Assembly (NCBI GenBank): GCA_964017195.1
Contig: OZ024892.1
Location: 8,165,866-8,229,865 of the forward strand
Length of the DNA stretch: 64,000 nt
Direction of reading: 5' to 3'
Source of the DNA: Siderastrea radians
Lineage: Eukaryota; Cnidaria; Anthozoa; Scleractinia; Rhizangiidae
Numbering within the stretch: position 1 is the first letter of the stretch; each line of letters starts with the position of its first letter. Shown here one piece after another: positions 22,501 through 32,290 of this stretch. Under the pieces are notes generated by a model. That model saw only the letters and a list, made by a program, of their open reading frames with translations, was not told the origin of the DNA and searched no databases. Made by a program: the position numbers and the translations under genes.

Positions 22501-23323
22501 AACTGGTATTTATAACGTCTTCTTTCTAGTCATTATGTCCATTCCCCGTGGAAATGATTCGTCAGGAGATGAAAAGGTTTCCTGGGGCAAAAGGTAGGTC
22601 TACAGTTACCATGAAACTAACTGAAAAGGTTAAATACTTCGGAAAAAAATTGTTGATAAAACTTTATCAAAATTCTGGCAAGCTTGTTAATGCATCAGCC
22701 ATTTCCGGCAGTGCACCCCCCCCCCCACCCCCCTGCACTCAGTTGTGACTTGGCTTTCGCAAAGTTTACACATTTTGCACCCATTTCAAACTTCTAAGTT
22801 TTAAGGGGCTTGGCACCAGCAGCTTGTGTTTGTTTGTTGATTTGTTTGTTCTAAACTATCTATCTTTTATTTGTCCACCATTTACTTGAACTTTGCTGAT
22901 CATAATCTAGAACAACTAGCAAATCTGAAAGAGTCCGGTTTGGCCTTTAAGGATGACTCGTTCTATTGCGGCAATATTTGTCATGGAGCTTTCTTTGCTG
23001 TCTTTTATACCTGATTGCTAAGGCTTGAACAAGATGTACTCTCCATTTCAGAATTTGTTTGGAGCCAAGAAGAACACAGAAATATGGGAGCTTGGAGTTT
23101 TGTGTCGCCGAGGTTTGAGAACCTTCTTGGAATCAAGGTAAATGCTCTCATAAATGATTCGACAAGAAACATTTGTGGCTAATCACAAACCTTTCTTCTT
23201 TCTTCCTAGCTCAAATATGTTGGTCGCAATGTCTTGGCAGTGCCCGCGGTGGGCATTGGGAAGCTACACGCACAAGAAGTGACCGAAGTTTTGAATGGCA
23301 CATTTCCAAATAAGGCAAATTAA
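8445..23323 (+). CDS. DHTKD1: 2-oxoadipate dehydrogenase E1 component DHTKD1, C-terminal 12 exons (partial gene)
   Basis: DHTKD1 is the thiamine-diphosphate-dependent E1 subunit of the mitochondrial 2-oxoadipate dehydrogenase complex, in the final common steps of lysine and tryptophan breakdown. Twelve exons, all with GT-AG borders and compatible phases, give 519 continuous codons ending in TAA at 23321-23323: 8445-8533, 12532-12809, 14627-14809, 15393-15532, 17763-17919, 19686-19786, 20514-20615, 21226-21288, 21892-22074, 22530-22593, 23052-23137, 23210-23323. Diagnostic blocks are [52 protein letters not shown] and [17 protein letters not shown] and GYDGAG fit DHTKD1 better than 2-oxoglutarate dehydrogenase (OGDH), which has ERGTF and MEGMG. 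The animal protein is about 920 residues, so about 400 N-terminal residues, including the ThDP-magnesium motif and the mitochondrial targeting peptide, are not visible. No poly(A) site was identified. The frame is intact throughout, so the gene looks functional. Confidence 0.95.
9200..11697. repeat. giant imperfect palindrome (foldback element)
   Basis: The centre is ATAATTGCAATTAT near 10594. The arms (about 9630-10593 and 10594-11560) are inverted copies, for example CTAGTCCAGTTTTT against AAAAACTGGACTAG. The outer ends repeat ACAATTATTCTACGAGGGCGCGCTGGATAT inverted. The left arm carries about 290 extra bases near 9240-9630, including a small internal palindrome. Open frames in the arms mirror each other and resemble nothing known. 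It occupies the intron between DHTKD1 exons a and b. Copy 2 keeps only the right arm (52701-53812). Confidence 0.9.
12532..12809 (+). CDS. DHTKD1: DHTKD1 exon b
   Basis: Begins in phase 2 after TTATTAG, completing the Trp codon of exon a. It encodes [18 protein letters not shown] through TTTWDTG and ends in phase 1 before GTATGT. It differs from the copy at 55311-55588 at two bases, both amino-acid changing (Ser to Asn, Ala to Gly). Confidence 0.95.
12834..13163. mobile_element. MITE with about 60-bp terminal inverted repeats
   Basis: CAACCTCGTCCCCAAGGCC with CTCGTTCAAAATGGCGGTC at 12836-12897 is repeated inverted at about 13097-13160 (GACCGCCATTTTGAACGAG, GGGGGCGAGGTTG). Copy 2 of the duplication has the left half of this MITE and is then interrupted at 55708 by the virus-like element. 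Confidence 0.75.
13164..13729. other. DHTKD1 intron b-c, left part; no gene seen
   Basis: Intronic sequence between exon b and exon c. I see no coding similarity and no clear element before the inverted-repeat transposon at 13732. Confidence 0.5.
13732..14160. mobile_element. TA-flanked DNA transposon relic with terminal inverted repeats
   Basis: The ends AAGTGCACCTAACCCCAAAA and TTTTGGGGTTAGGTGCACTT are exact inverted repeats of at least 20 bp, each bordered by TA (13730-13731 and 14161-14162). Inner sub-repeats around TCTATTCTTGATTTGA and TCAAATCAAGAATAGA are also inverted. There is no transposase ORF. The TA flank fits a Tc1/mariner-type element (inference). Confidence 0.8.
14627..14809 (+). 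CDS. DHTKD1: DHTKD1 exon c
   Basis: Starts in phase 1 after TTGCCCTCAG and ends in phase 1 before GTTTGA. Encodes [19 protein letters not shown] through [16 protein letters not shown], the block before the [10 protein letters not shown] motif. Confidence 0.95.
14929..15111. mobile_element. PIF/Harbinger-like MITE
   Basis: The terminal inverted repeats GGGTGTGTTCCTTTGGG and CCCCAAAGGAAGGCACCC are bordered by TTA at 14926-14928 and 15112-15114. That is the 3-bp duplication typical of PIF/Harbinger. Almost the whole element is palindromic, rich in GATCCNGATC units, and has no ORF. It lies in the DHTKD1 intron between exons c and d. Confidence 0.75.
15393..15532 (+). CDS. DHTKD1: DHTKD1 exon d
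   Basis: Starts in phase 1 after CTCCACAG and ends in phase 0 before GTACTT. It carries [18 protein letters not shown], a strongly conserved active-site block of the E1 family. Confidence 0.96.
15910..15969. repeat. two exact 30-bp tandem units
   Basis: ATGTCATTCAGTCAATCTTG followed by TGAAATCAAA/G occurs twice head to tail in the intron between DHTKD1 exons d and e. Confidence 0.8.
16300..16700. repeat. diverged tandem duplication, about 230-bp unit
   Basis: A block running from TTTTCGAGTTTGCCGACAAG to GCGGTGGAGAAAAGGC and TTATTCG (about 16323-16420) recurs at about 16550-16650 as TTTTTCAAGTTGGTTGATAAG to GCGCTGGAGAAAACATCGC and TTATTCG. The reading frame is not conserved between copies, so I treat it as non-coding. 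Confidence 0.6.
17763..17919 (+). CDS. DHTKD1: DHTKD1 exon e
   Basis: Starts in phase 0 after CCGTACAG and ends in phase 1 before GTGAGT. Encodes [17 protein letters not shown] and [23 protein letters not shown] text, matching the E1 family closely. Confidence 0.96.
17955..18345. repeat. degenerate minisatellite, GGCGGGAAA-containing units
   Basis: Units of about 40-50 bp begin with TTTGGCGGGAAA or variants, followed by (C)AGTGACGGANG and AAAGCTGTGACG-like text, at least seven times. Open frames on both strands here are products of the repeat. It lies just inside the intron after exon e. Confidence 0.7.
18584..18638. mobile_element. 55-bp MULE-like MITE with 9-bp target duplication
   Basis: The inverted ends TAGCCTGCGCCGCAGACG and CGTCTGTGACGCAGGCTA enclose about 19 bp. 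The 9-bp CTGCGTACC occurs directly on both sides (18575-18583 and 18639-18647). A 9-bp duplication is typical of Mutator-like elements. It is one of three such elements in the window (see 26639 and 43010). Confidence 0.85.
18700..19285. repeat. degenerate minisatellite, about 45-60 bp units
   Basis: Roughly ten units share CTCGACGTTTCTCCGTACGTT, a TANTTCGTAAG segment and TAGTCTTATCTT, with strong drift. The array lies in the intron between DHTKD1 exons e and f. No coding potential is seen. Confidence 0.75.
19686..19786 (+). CDS. DHTKD1: DHTKD1 exon f
   Basis: Starts in phase 1 after ATTTTAG and ends in phase 0 before GTTTGT. Carries the DHTKD1-type block [20 protein letters not shown]. Confidence 0.97.
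20345..20410. repeat. CCCTCC-rich simple repeat
   Basis: Pyrimidine tract of CCCTCC/CCCCT units just upstream of exon g. The short open frame across it is low complexity and not a gene. Confidence 0.85.
20514..20615 (+). CDS. DHTKD1: DHTKD1 exon g
   Basis: 34 codons, phase 0 to 0, after TTTTTAAAG and before GTGAGA. Encodes [19 protein letters not shown] and LLRQQ. Confidence 0.95.
21226..21288 (+). CDS. DHTKD1: DHTKD1 exon h
   Basis: 21 codons, phase 0 to 0, after CGTTTCAG and before GTAAGT. Encodes [21 protein letters not shown]. Confidence 0.93.
21560..21700. repeat. CCCT / TTCG simple repeats
   Basis: (CCCT)n grades into (GTTC)n and (CATT)n tetramers in the intron between exons h and i. 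Open frames rich in Pro-Ser and Phe-Val-His-Ser come from the repeat. Confidence 0.85.
21892..22074 (+). CDS. DHTKD1: DHTKD1 exon i
   Basis: 61 codons, phase 0 to 0. Encodes [36 protein letters not shown] and TAIVRLQ, the C-terminal transketolase-like region. Confidence 0.96.
22530..22593 (+). CDS. DHTKD1: DHTKD1 exon j
   Basis: Phase 0 to 1. Encodes [20 protein letters not shown] after TTTCTAG and before GTAGGT. Confidence 0.94.
23052..23137 (+). CDS. DHTKD1: DHTKD1 exon k
   Basis: Phase 1 to 0. Encodes [20 protein letters not shown], the conserved SQEE and GPW-SFV-like block. Confidence 0.96.
23210..23323 (+). CDS. DHTKD1: DHTKD1 exon l (last coding exon)
   Basis: 37 codons plus TAA. Encodes [20 protein letters not shown] to the C terminus. 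Confidence 0.95.
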   Translation, partial: LKYVGRNVLAVPAVGIGKLHAQEVTEVLNGTFPNKAN

Positions 23324-23590
23324 CAGCACGGACTACCGAGCACGTGATCAAGATGGACACAACCTCCCTCCCCCTTCCCTCCACAAATGCCTTTGCTTGC
23401 TGAGATCCCCGCAAATTGCGTGGCCTGGAGCCGAGTCATATCGGATTTTAGTATAAATCTAATAGCGTTCTATCATAAATGCCGCAATCTGATTGACTAT
23501 CCTACTCGCTACTCGCGCCAAGGACGACTGGGAACGAGGCTGCGTGATCTGCAGTCCAAGTAACTATATAGTAAGGCAAACGTTACTGCA

Positions 23591-23592
<2 letters not shown>

Positions 23593-23670
<78 letters not shown>
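23593..23670. repeat. (ATT)n microsatellite
   Basis: About 26 ATT units with one CATT interruption, about 270 bp downstream of the DHTKD1 stop codon. Confidence 0.97.
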
Positions 23671-23671
<1 letters not shown>

Positions 23672-25079
23672 GGCATGGCATGTTTTAAGTGGTTTAGATA
23701 GTTGGAAGCGAAAAGAAGGTGGGCAAAAAACTCTTACTACTGCTGTAAGAAGTGTGCGAGTCTCTCACCGTATGTACAGTGTAGTTCTCTCTGCTTTCGC
23801 TGTCGCTGTCCACAGTCTAAGCGCCAAAAAACAGGCCAAAAAGCTAAGTAGAAACCTAGTAATCTTGCCACGAAACACAAAATATGGCACAATTAATTGT
23901 AGTCCACGAGGCTAATTACCACGGTACCCAACTATCCAAAGTCTGGTTAAAATGCAGCTTAACCTTGTAAATTTTGCATTTTGTTTAGATATTTTGGCTA
24001 CAGAAAGAACATGTTGAAAATATTGCTTGAAACAAAACTTTGAACGAGTTTCATGAACGCAAGAAAAACGGAAAGCTGAATGACAAGGGAACACTGGTGA
24101 AGGAAAGTCAATTCTTGGTGTATCTATAGCATTTCTTCCATACCTTCTTACATGAACAGGTTTAAGAGAACCTGGAAAGCTTTTATCAGCTTTGACTAAC
24201 GCAAGCATATAGTTTTTGCACAAAACAATACTTCGTGACCATACGACTAGACTAGTAAAATACGTTTTGGTTGAGTAAAATCAGACCGTTAAAAGTAAGT
24301 TCCAGGGTTAGTCTCGAGTCGAGGTCCCTGGCTAACTGGGGTTTTTACATAAAAGGGCGATAGATTGAGCAGTATTAAGTGGCGGTGAGGTGGAGATCAA
24401 TTGTGGTGTCAGCTAGAAAGGACGTATTTCATAAAACATGCCTAGCTTGAGTCGAAAAGTAAAAGGTGCACCCAAAGAACTGAACAGGCCTCATGCGCCT
24501 AAAAACTAAAATAAAAGGTTAAGTTAATATTTATTGAGGGTGTATATTATAACATATTTTTAGTACATAATTCGAGGTTTTTAAACCAGTGGAATGTCCT
24601 TCATCATGAGCTGAAAAAATGTAATGTGGAGTCTGTCTGGTGACAATTGTGTGAAGTAAAAGAAATTGATTTTATTGTCTTTTTGAAATGTCATGTTTTC
24701 ATTCGTTTTGCGAGTCGAAAGAAACAGGGAAGATGTCGCTAACATCAACCATTGATATTAATGTGCCAACCAGAGTTCTATTGGCTGTCGAAAGAAAGCT
24801 TTGTTTTGTTTAGTGGTTGGCACATTTAAATAACAATCGTAATGTTTGTAAACAAATATCTTCCCTATGGGTCTTATGTATGTTACGTCACCACTTCAAA
24901 TTTACCAACAAGCCACTCGGAACTGTTTTTGTCTGAGTATTCTTTTTAGCTTTGCTGCGTTGGGAATTCATTGACTGCAAACTTTGTAAGTTCACACTTC
25001 GAAAGAGATGCTTGGTGGTGAAATTAGCTAGTCTGCCGTTAAGGTTCGGTAGACATGCATGAGGACCATTGATAATCGG

Positions 25080-25350
25080 TACTGGACAGGCGGGAGCGTA
25101 GATACGGTGTACTCCCCTCTGAATTTTGTATGGGGATGTGCCAAATCCCTGGGGTGGAGTTACCATTCAGGTGTGTAGATCCCCCTCGGGATACTAGATG
25201 GCTTAGATGGGGCCTTGCTAAACCCTCGGGGTGAAGATGCCCCCCTAAATTGTCGACAGGGTTTTGAATACTCAGGAGCGTAAATGCCCCTCGGGATTTC
25301 GAATGGGATGTGCTGAACTCTCGGGAGTGCAAATACACCTTGGAATTGTG
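25080..25350. repeat. minisatellite of about 64-bp units
   Basis: Four to five units share CCCCTCGGGATT..., GATGGGATGTGC and CTAAACCCTCGGGNGTG with drift. The overlapping - strand frames are frame-shifted readings of the same repeat. Confidence 0.75.
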
Positions 25351-25673
25351 GACGAAGGTGCGTCTTTAGAGCTGGATCTCTTGCATTGAACCCAATCAAA
25401 TCGTGAAATCACAACCCCTAGGTAAACAAAAACAAAAAATAGTGAGGCCAAATCTTGTAGTCTCCTGCGCAGAAAATTTTTAAAAGGTCGTTTTGAATGC
25501 TTCAGGAAAGTTTAAGTGCACGCACGCGCTAAATGAGCAAATGACGTGTAGGTCCAACTCCAGGCTGCTGGTCGAACTCGTTCGATAGAACTCGGAAACG
25601 AAGTTGTTGAAATAGATCTCCTCGCAGTTTTCGAAGCTGTTCAGTTCGGGGAGGGGAAAATGTAAGTTATTAT

Positions 25674-25836
25674 ACCACCGTACGGCCCCGCTGACGCAAT
25701 CCTATTGAAAATGCATCGGCTATCTGACGCGTAGGGCCGAACGGGTTGACGGAAAAAGCCGTCGCGTTCGGCCCTACACACGTCATATCGCCGATGCATT
25801 TTCAATAGGATTGCGTCAGCGGGGCCGTATGGTGGT
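25674..25836. mobile_element. 163-bp palindromic MITE
   Basis: Inverted arms ACCACCGTACGGCCCCGCTG... and ...CAGCGGGGCCGTATGGTGGT pair over about 45 bp. TTATTAT occurs directly on both sides (25667-25673, 25837-25843), a likely 7-bp duplication. No ORF. Confidence 0.8.
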
Positions 25837-26170
25837 TTATTATATGGCCGTGTCTCACAAGGACTGGGAACTACCGAATTCACAATTTGATTGGCTGAAA
25901 TCGATATTGACCGCGGTCTAGATTTTCCCATCTAGACCGGTTACTTTTGGGGGTGACAAAGGTGCAAACTAAACTACAAAAATAATGACTATTTCCTTCT
26001 AAAAATACTAAAATGAAGCGCCAACAAGCCTAACGAGAAAAAAGGTAGAGGACGAGCCAACTGGCAGCTTGAAGTTCAGCTCATCGACTTTTGCAAGCAA
26101 AATGTCAGCTAGTACGAACCATTTACATTAAGCGAATTAAAGTTTTCTTGTTTGGCCATATAATAAACAT

Positions 26171-26305
26171 CTTATTAACTGAGCTTAGTCGGTCTGTATG
26201 GGAGAATCTTGACCTCGGTCGTGTGTACAGACCTCACTGCCTTCGGTCTGTACTCACGACCTCGGTCAAGATTCTCCCAAACAGACCTCCTGCTCGGTTA
26301 ATAAG
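26171..26305. mobile_element. 135-bp palindromic MITE
   Basis: CTTATTAACTGAGCTTAGTC at the left matches the inverse of the right end, GCTCGGTTAATAAG. The inner arms GGGAGAATCTTGACCTCGG and CCGAGGTCAAGATTCTCCC are exact. No clear target duplication. Confidence 0.75.
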
Positions 26306-26584
26306 AGGTAAATATTGATGAGCATCTAATTTCTCCTCACAATATCGTTACTTGGTCAAACATACAGGTCATGAGAATGACGAAAATGATCATTAGAGAT
26401 AAGATGACTTGATTTTTACGCAAATTCTCTCTTCTCGTACTATAAGAAACATATGAAGAGCAGTGAGGAGAAAATGCATGCTGATATTGGGGCTTGGATT
26501 TGTAGGTTAAAATTTATTTCGGGAATATACCGAAAAATCCACCAGCAGCCGAAGACGAGGGGATATCTTATCTCCTTGCATATA

Positions 26585-27000
26585 CAGTGGAATCCCGATT
26601 TGTCGAACCCTCGAGTTTTCGAACCTCCCGGTTTTTCGTAGGCTCAGTCTCCAGCCGTGAGTGTCTCGATGCCCCCGCGAACTCACGGCTGGAGACTGAG
26701 CCTAGGTTTTTCGAACCATGGCACGTTTCCCTTGTATTTCCTTCAGTAAAACACTAGCTTTACCCCCGATTTTTTGAACGCTCCATTTTACGAAACTCAC
26801 AATTTTCGAACCAACTGTTGCCACCCATGGAAGAAATTTATAAGAAATTTACCTTCGATTTCTCGAACTCGCAAGAAATCTTTAAAATACTAGTCTAAAT
26901 GGTCACACGTCTCAGACTCAAAAGGTAGAACCACCTTCTATTACACAGTAAACAGTACCAAGGAAAGTACTGCTCAGTGCCTTCTTTGAATGGCCACTCA
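26585..27000 (+). mobile_element. pogo/Tigger-like non-autonomous element
   Basis: Begins after TA with CAGTGGAATCCCGATTTGTC, followed by repeated TTTTCGAAC. This is the same end sequence seen at 27036 and, inverted, near 42006. It is interrupted by the 66-bp element at 26639-26704. Its inner part carries AATGGTCAC and AAGTACTGCTCAGT text shared with other copies. The 3' border is unclear. Confidence 0.6.
26639..26704. mobile_element. 66-bp MULE-like MITE nested in a Tigger-like repeat
   Basis: Inverted ends TAGGCTCAGTCTCCAGCCGT and ACGGCTGGAGACTGAGCCTA are exact over at least 20 bp. GGTTTTTCG is duplicated on both sides (26630-26638, 26705-26713). The nesting shows it arrived after the host repeat. 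Confidence 0.87.
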
Positions 27001-27035
27001 TTAGGCCTGACTTTTGTGTGGGGGCTGTTTTTAAC

Positions 27036-27255
27036 CAGTGGAATCCCGATTTTTCGAACCTCTTAGGGAAACGGAAATTGGTTTAAAAAATCGGGAGTTT
27101 GAAAAAGTCGAAGGTGGCACGAAATCACGCTTGATTTACGAGGTATTGTTTCATAACAATCGGGAAAGCAAACAGAAATACCACTCTTGTAAAGTTTTTA
27201 GCTTCCATTTGAATGGTCACACTTAAGGGTTTTACTCAAGAACTAGTCTGTAGAG
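27036..27255 (+). mobile_element. pogo/Tigger-like repeat, second copy
   Basis: Starts CAGTGGAATCCCGATTTTTC. The following text (CTCTTAGGGAAACGGAAATTGG, AAGTCGAAGGTGGCA, TTTGAATGGTCACACTT) matches the inverse of 41800-42006. Confidence 0.65.
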
Positions 27256-29250
27256 GTAACATATAAAAAGAACATAACAATCACCAACTAAATCTTACGT
27301 GAGATAAAGCTCAATTAAAAGACAAAATTTTAAAAAAAGGACCGTTCCATAATGAAGGTCGAGAGTGACCCGAAAACGTAGAATTTTCGTCCACAGTAAC
27401 GTGTTCGCACAGTTTTCACCTGTCCAAACCACTTATATGTTTTCGTTTGAAAACGTCTTCTGTCTACACTAAAACGATCGCCGTTTATAACAGTTAAATT
27501 AAACGTCTCCCTTTTAATTTGACCAACCCAAATCTCCGATTTTAGCGCTTTAATTGTTAATAATGTGAACAACAGGCGAAAACTCTTTCGCACAGATGCC
27601 TTGACAGAGCTTAAGGCCTTGCCCACAATGACATGCATGTGTTCTCAAAAATTTTCGTTTTCATCGAAAACGGAACAAAATTCTTCGTCCACGACCTTCT
27701 TCAGATCGTTTTACCTCTACACAAAAACGATACAAACCTTTACCAATAAGCCCGTGAAAGAAATCGCCGTCCACAAGGAAGTGTTTTCAAGAGATTCCAC
27801 TCTGGAGATCCTTTTCAAAAATCCATTCATGTGGATAGAACATTCAATTGAAAAGAAAAGTTTGCGTTTTCAAACAAAGCGCATCCTTATTCCTTGTAGA
27901 CGGGGCCTAAAGGGCTATAACCGGTGTGAATATATGTGTAAATTATGATACTTGGTGTGGTCGTTACCGAAAAAGGGATGTAAAAGTTAATTAAAGATTA
28001 ACGAAGGATCTAGGTGCGAGTTAGCAGTAGACAGTGAAATCCCGCATGACGATCACCTGGTAGGTCATGACGACCCCTTTTCTGTGAACCCAAACGAAAG
28101 CTCAGTCATTTCCTTAACTCAAAAGCTTGATAATGCTACCAACGACCACAGTTTGGAGCAAGCAGTTGTCTTTGCAAATTTATCCCTTAAATACAGACCG
28201 CCACTAGACAAAGGCAAGCAAAAATTGACAAAGAAAATGTCAACAGTATCTTTTAAATGTATTTGGTAGCCAGTAAGAACGGTTCCAATCGAGGGTCGAA
28301 AGTAGTTCCCGTTTTATTTAGGTTTGCCGCACTAAGCTCTGTGATTGGTCAGAAAAACTCGTGCCACTTTCTAAGCGCGGCATGATCGTACGCGTTTTCC
28401 CGCGCTTGACACCAGCTAATTGTATTTGCTTCGAGTTCTAATTGGTTCATTGTTTTGTACATGTTCATTGTGATTGGCCAGTGTGACTATTTAGGTTTTG
28501 CATAAACGACACTCAACTGAAAACCGCTCCGAAACGTTATACGTCCGGCCACTAAATCATGCTGCTTTTCGCTGTTGTTTTTTCGCTTTGCGTTTTCTTC
28601 ATTTTGTAGGTTAATAGCCTGTTAACGGAGCTATGGCATGGTATTTTCATTCGTCTTTCTGATCTGACAGAATTACTTTTCACATTGAAGGAAACCTCAA
28701 AATGATAGCTTCAAGACGTAGAAAAACACCAAAGAAGTAATAATAAACCAAAACTAAACAAGGATGGTCACGACTGAGGGAGATAAGACGGATTACGAAT
28801 GACAAACTTGAAAAAATTTTCCCAATTTTTTTAAGATGCGTTATCCGTGACGTAGCTCTTCCTTTGTTTCTAGCCATTTAGTGGTCCCATAAACTGGGTT
28901 AACTGTGACTTAGATCGATAATTGCAAAGTTTGGAATTTTTGGAGCACTCTTTTAAAGGCATTTTATCAAGTTGTTTTCCCCGACTTTCTAGCACAATTA
29001 GAAGGGAAAAGCTCAGAAAAGATGACAAGCGGTTGTATTCGCAGGCTAGCGCAAAACGGACGGAGCAAAACAGCCCCTCGATCTATTCGCGCTGATCCAT
29101 GCTGTCCATCAGGCACCCAGCAAGAGTAACACTCCATAATTGTCGTGGTGTTACTACTTGCGCTTTTGCGCGGAGTGCGAAGGGTAGTAATGAACACCCC
29201 TTCTATTCCTGATATTAATTATGCTTTAAATTATTGCAACTACATGTTAA

Positions 29251-29456
29251 CGCTTTCACTCCCAAAAGTGCCTTAAATCAAAATTCAAGACAAATCCCAA
29301 ATTTCATTTTGTAAAATACTTCAATACAAACAGTACCATGTGAAAGTACTGCTGACAGTGTTTCATTTGAATGGTCACACCAGAGGATTTCATCCACAGA
29401 CTCGAAAGTTAGAACTCACCTTAATGTCTCCATAACTGACTCTGGGAGTGAAAGGG
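29251..29456. mobile_element. piggyBac-like MITE (TTAA-flanked)
   Basis: Inverted ends C(G/C)CTTTCACTCCCA lie directly next to TTAA on both sides (29247-29250, 29457-29460), the signature target of piggyBac elements. There is no ORF. The interior includes the CATTTGAATGGTCACAC text also found in the Tigger-like copies. Confidence 0.7.
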
Positions 29457-29461
29457 TTAAT

Positions 29462-32290
29462 TTACATCTTTACTTTAATCAATTTAAAATATTGTGATAG
29501 CTTTTATAAAATCAGATATCTATTATTAATTTTATATATTTTTCTTTAAGATTAGTGTAATTCAGTCCTATTTGGATAGGGTTTCAATACCAATTTTTGT
29601 TCAATAAAAAAATTACGTTTTGTTTTCACATAACATGACTATAAACATCGAATTACAAATTAACGATGATCTGTAGAGAAGATATCTGACTGTATGCCAA
29701 TATTCTTCACTTCTGGCTTTGTTACTCAAATGAAAGATCCTCTTAACCATAAGAGCTCTTTGTTTCAATTACCAATATATGAATATCAGTAGGTGACTAA
29801 TCAAAACACTTTTCTTACAAGCTTGCCATCCTTTGTTTCTCGATCGACTCTTTTTTTCAGCATTCTCTTTTCTCCCTCGTAATGTGAGTCGAATCCCATT
29901 AACGGCTCTTATCCCCCCCCCACCCCCACCCCCACCCCTCTCGGGTAAAGCCCCGGGCATTTGACTGTTTTTTAAGGATTTGGTACAATTCCCGACTTTA
30001 CTGGCAGTTTACACGGTCAAATGTCCCACAAGTTCGGGCTTTGCAGAGCGCCAAATTCTACCACCTTCTTGAGAAGAAGGCGTTGAAACTAGTATTTAGC
30101 AAATGAAATTGCCTATGTTTCAGCATATATTCAAATTTAATACCGATTAAAAAAGTTGACCGTTTCTACAAAATTTTAGTCCCCTCAAACTTTAAAACTA
30201 ACTGGAGGATCCAATACAACAGAATTATGCAAAGTCCTTTTCAGTTCATGAGTAACTCGCTTTTTGTCAATATAGGACGTTTTATTCGTGTTTGTTCATG
30301 ATAATAACTATAACAATTAAAAATTTGTATAGCGCCTATCCAGTCCTGCTGTAGGCGCTTCACAAAAGGTTAAAAATGGAATACAAAGCTAAACTAATGT
30401 TTAAACAAAAATTAACATTACTAAGAATCGTATGCTTATTTAATTTTATAACTTGGACTCCGTGACGAGGTACGTTTGTCTCTTTGGGACAGTTCACCAT
30501 TGCAGCAAGCCCACATTGAAAACGGATGTACGCACGTACGGATGCTCCCATGAAACAGAGAATATAAATACCCTTTAAATGCATGGTATTTTTCAATGTA
30601 CACCAGACTCCACTATTTGGAACTCTCAAGAGAAGTAGAAATTTGATAGCGGGGATTCGAGACAGCAAGAGGGGTTTTAAATTCCGTATTTTTATAACTG
30701 AACTATGATTCGAGAGGTCCTTTTTCGACTAGTGGGGTCTGATATGTCTAACATTACTCCAGATTTTTCTATATACTATTTTATTCTTTCCTTAGAAGTT
30801 TTTTAAATTGAAACTTGGATAAAGAGAAACGTACCGAGTATTTGGCTCGCCCATCGTTTTACTTGGCTATTCATAGCCTTTCATAAAAATGTTAATCAAA
30901 AGCTGCATATTGAATATTGTAAAAGTTTATTTCTTTCAGTGACAAGTACTTGAGGTGCCTTACCTTACCTGGGATGCCTTAATTAAACAAGTGGAACCGT
31001 TTATCCTGTTACCTGCAAAGTTAACGCACATAGGACTAGTTTAATACTCCATTCTTTTGAACAAATATTAAAAACTGGTGCACGAATGAAATTTGGCACG
31101 CGTTGGCTCAACGTTTTGAACCAATAAAACTTATCACACAGCCCTGTCGTCCGCTTTGGACAAGCCTTATTTTCATCGATATCACTGGAGAGATAACTAA
31201 CCAACATAACATTTCTTTTATTTCATTTCACGGCTTCAAACGTGCGAAGGTAGTGTGCTTGCGTGTTCATTTTTATGGATTTTTTCTCACATCGCATCGG
31301 TTGCTTGAAAACAGCACACAGCCCTGTTGTCCGCTTTGGACAAGCCTTATTTTCATCGATATCACTGGAGAGATAACTAACCAACATAACATTTCTTTTA
31401 TTTCATTTCACGGCTTCAAACATGCGAAGGTAGTGTGCTTGCGTGTTCATTTTTATGGATTTTTTCTCACATCGCATCGGTTGCTTGAAAACGCTGTTAA
31501 TTATCTAAAGCCGTAAAGGCGTTTTCATGTATTGCTAGTATTGATTATTAAAAGTAAAAGGTTCTTATTGGAAAACGTAATTGACAGATTTTCTTTCATT
31601 TAAACCTTGTCAGTCACGTGGGATAGTGTATCACGGTTCCTAATTGCCACGTGCTGGACTTTACTTCAGCTTACTGATGTCGCCAGTAGATTCTTTCAGT
31701 AAAAGGAAAGTCTTAAATAGTTACGTACTGTTTGTATTTCCCAGTTGCTTTTCACACTTATTCTGATATCAAGATGCACTGTTAACTATCAAAGATGAAA
31801 TCAACTTCGAAAATCTTGCGGCAGGGGAGCATCTCACTTAACCCACCGCCTTTAGAAAGTCTTACCGGTGCACAGTCCACCACAAATACAGAGGGTGGAA
31901 GACCTGTGTGAAAAGTTTTTCGATCAGCCAAGATATCATTGATCAGTCTCTTATTGATATTTGTATATTGGTTACTGAAACAAATATTTCATTCTCCATT
32001 TGTAAAAGCGGATTATTAAAACCAATAACGAAATCAGTTTTGCAATAACGACGGAACCAACTTCAGATTTTATCCTACGTAGGAACGCTTGACCAGGTTT
32101 CACGACAATTTTTTAAAGTTACTATTGAACAAAAATGGTGTGGCGGCCCAGCCGAATAGGACTGAATTACATGCATGTATTCCAGTCACACAAAAGATGA
32201 TTTACGCCTCTCTAAAAATAAAAACTGATTACAATATTTTAAATTGATCAAAGTAAAAATACAATTTGATAGCTGCTCTTTATCGGTGGG
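29462..32290. repeat. inverted-repeat arms enclosing 2.5 kb
   Basis: The left arm (about 29462-29640: TTAATCAATTTAAAATATTG, AATTCAGTCCTATTTGG, TTTTTGTTCAATA) is matched inverted by the right arm (about 32090-32290: TATTGAACAAAAAT, GAATAGGACTGAATT, CAATATTTTAAATTGATCAA). This is either one foldback element or two copies of one repeat in opposite orientation. Confidence 0.6.
31135..31494. repeat. recent 180-bp tandem duplication
   Basis: Units 31135-31314 and 31315-31494 differ at only a few bases (CGTCCGC/TGTCCGC, ACGTGCG/ACATGCG). The whole surrounding block (30930-31630) has an older, diverged relative at 32500-32990. The open frame spanning the units reflects the duplication, not a gene. 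Confidence 0.9.

Noticed and set aside
31103..31516. 137-codon open frame with an internal 60-residue repeat
   Set aside because: Caused by the 180-bp (multiple of three) tandem duplication; no similarity and no splice context.
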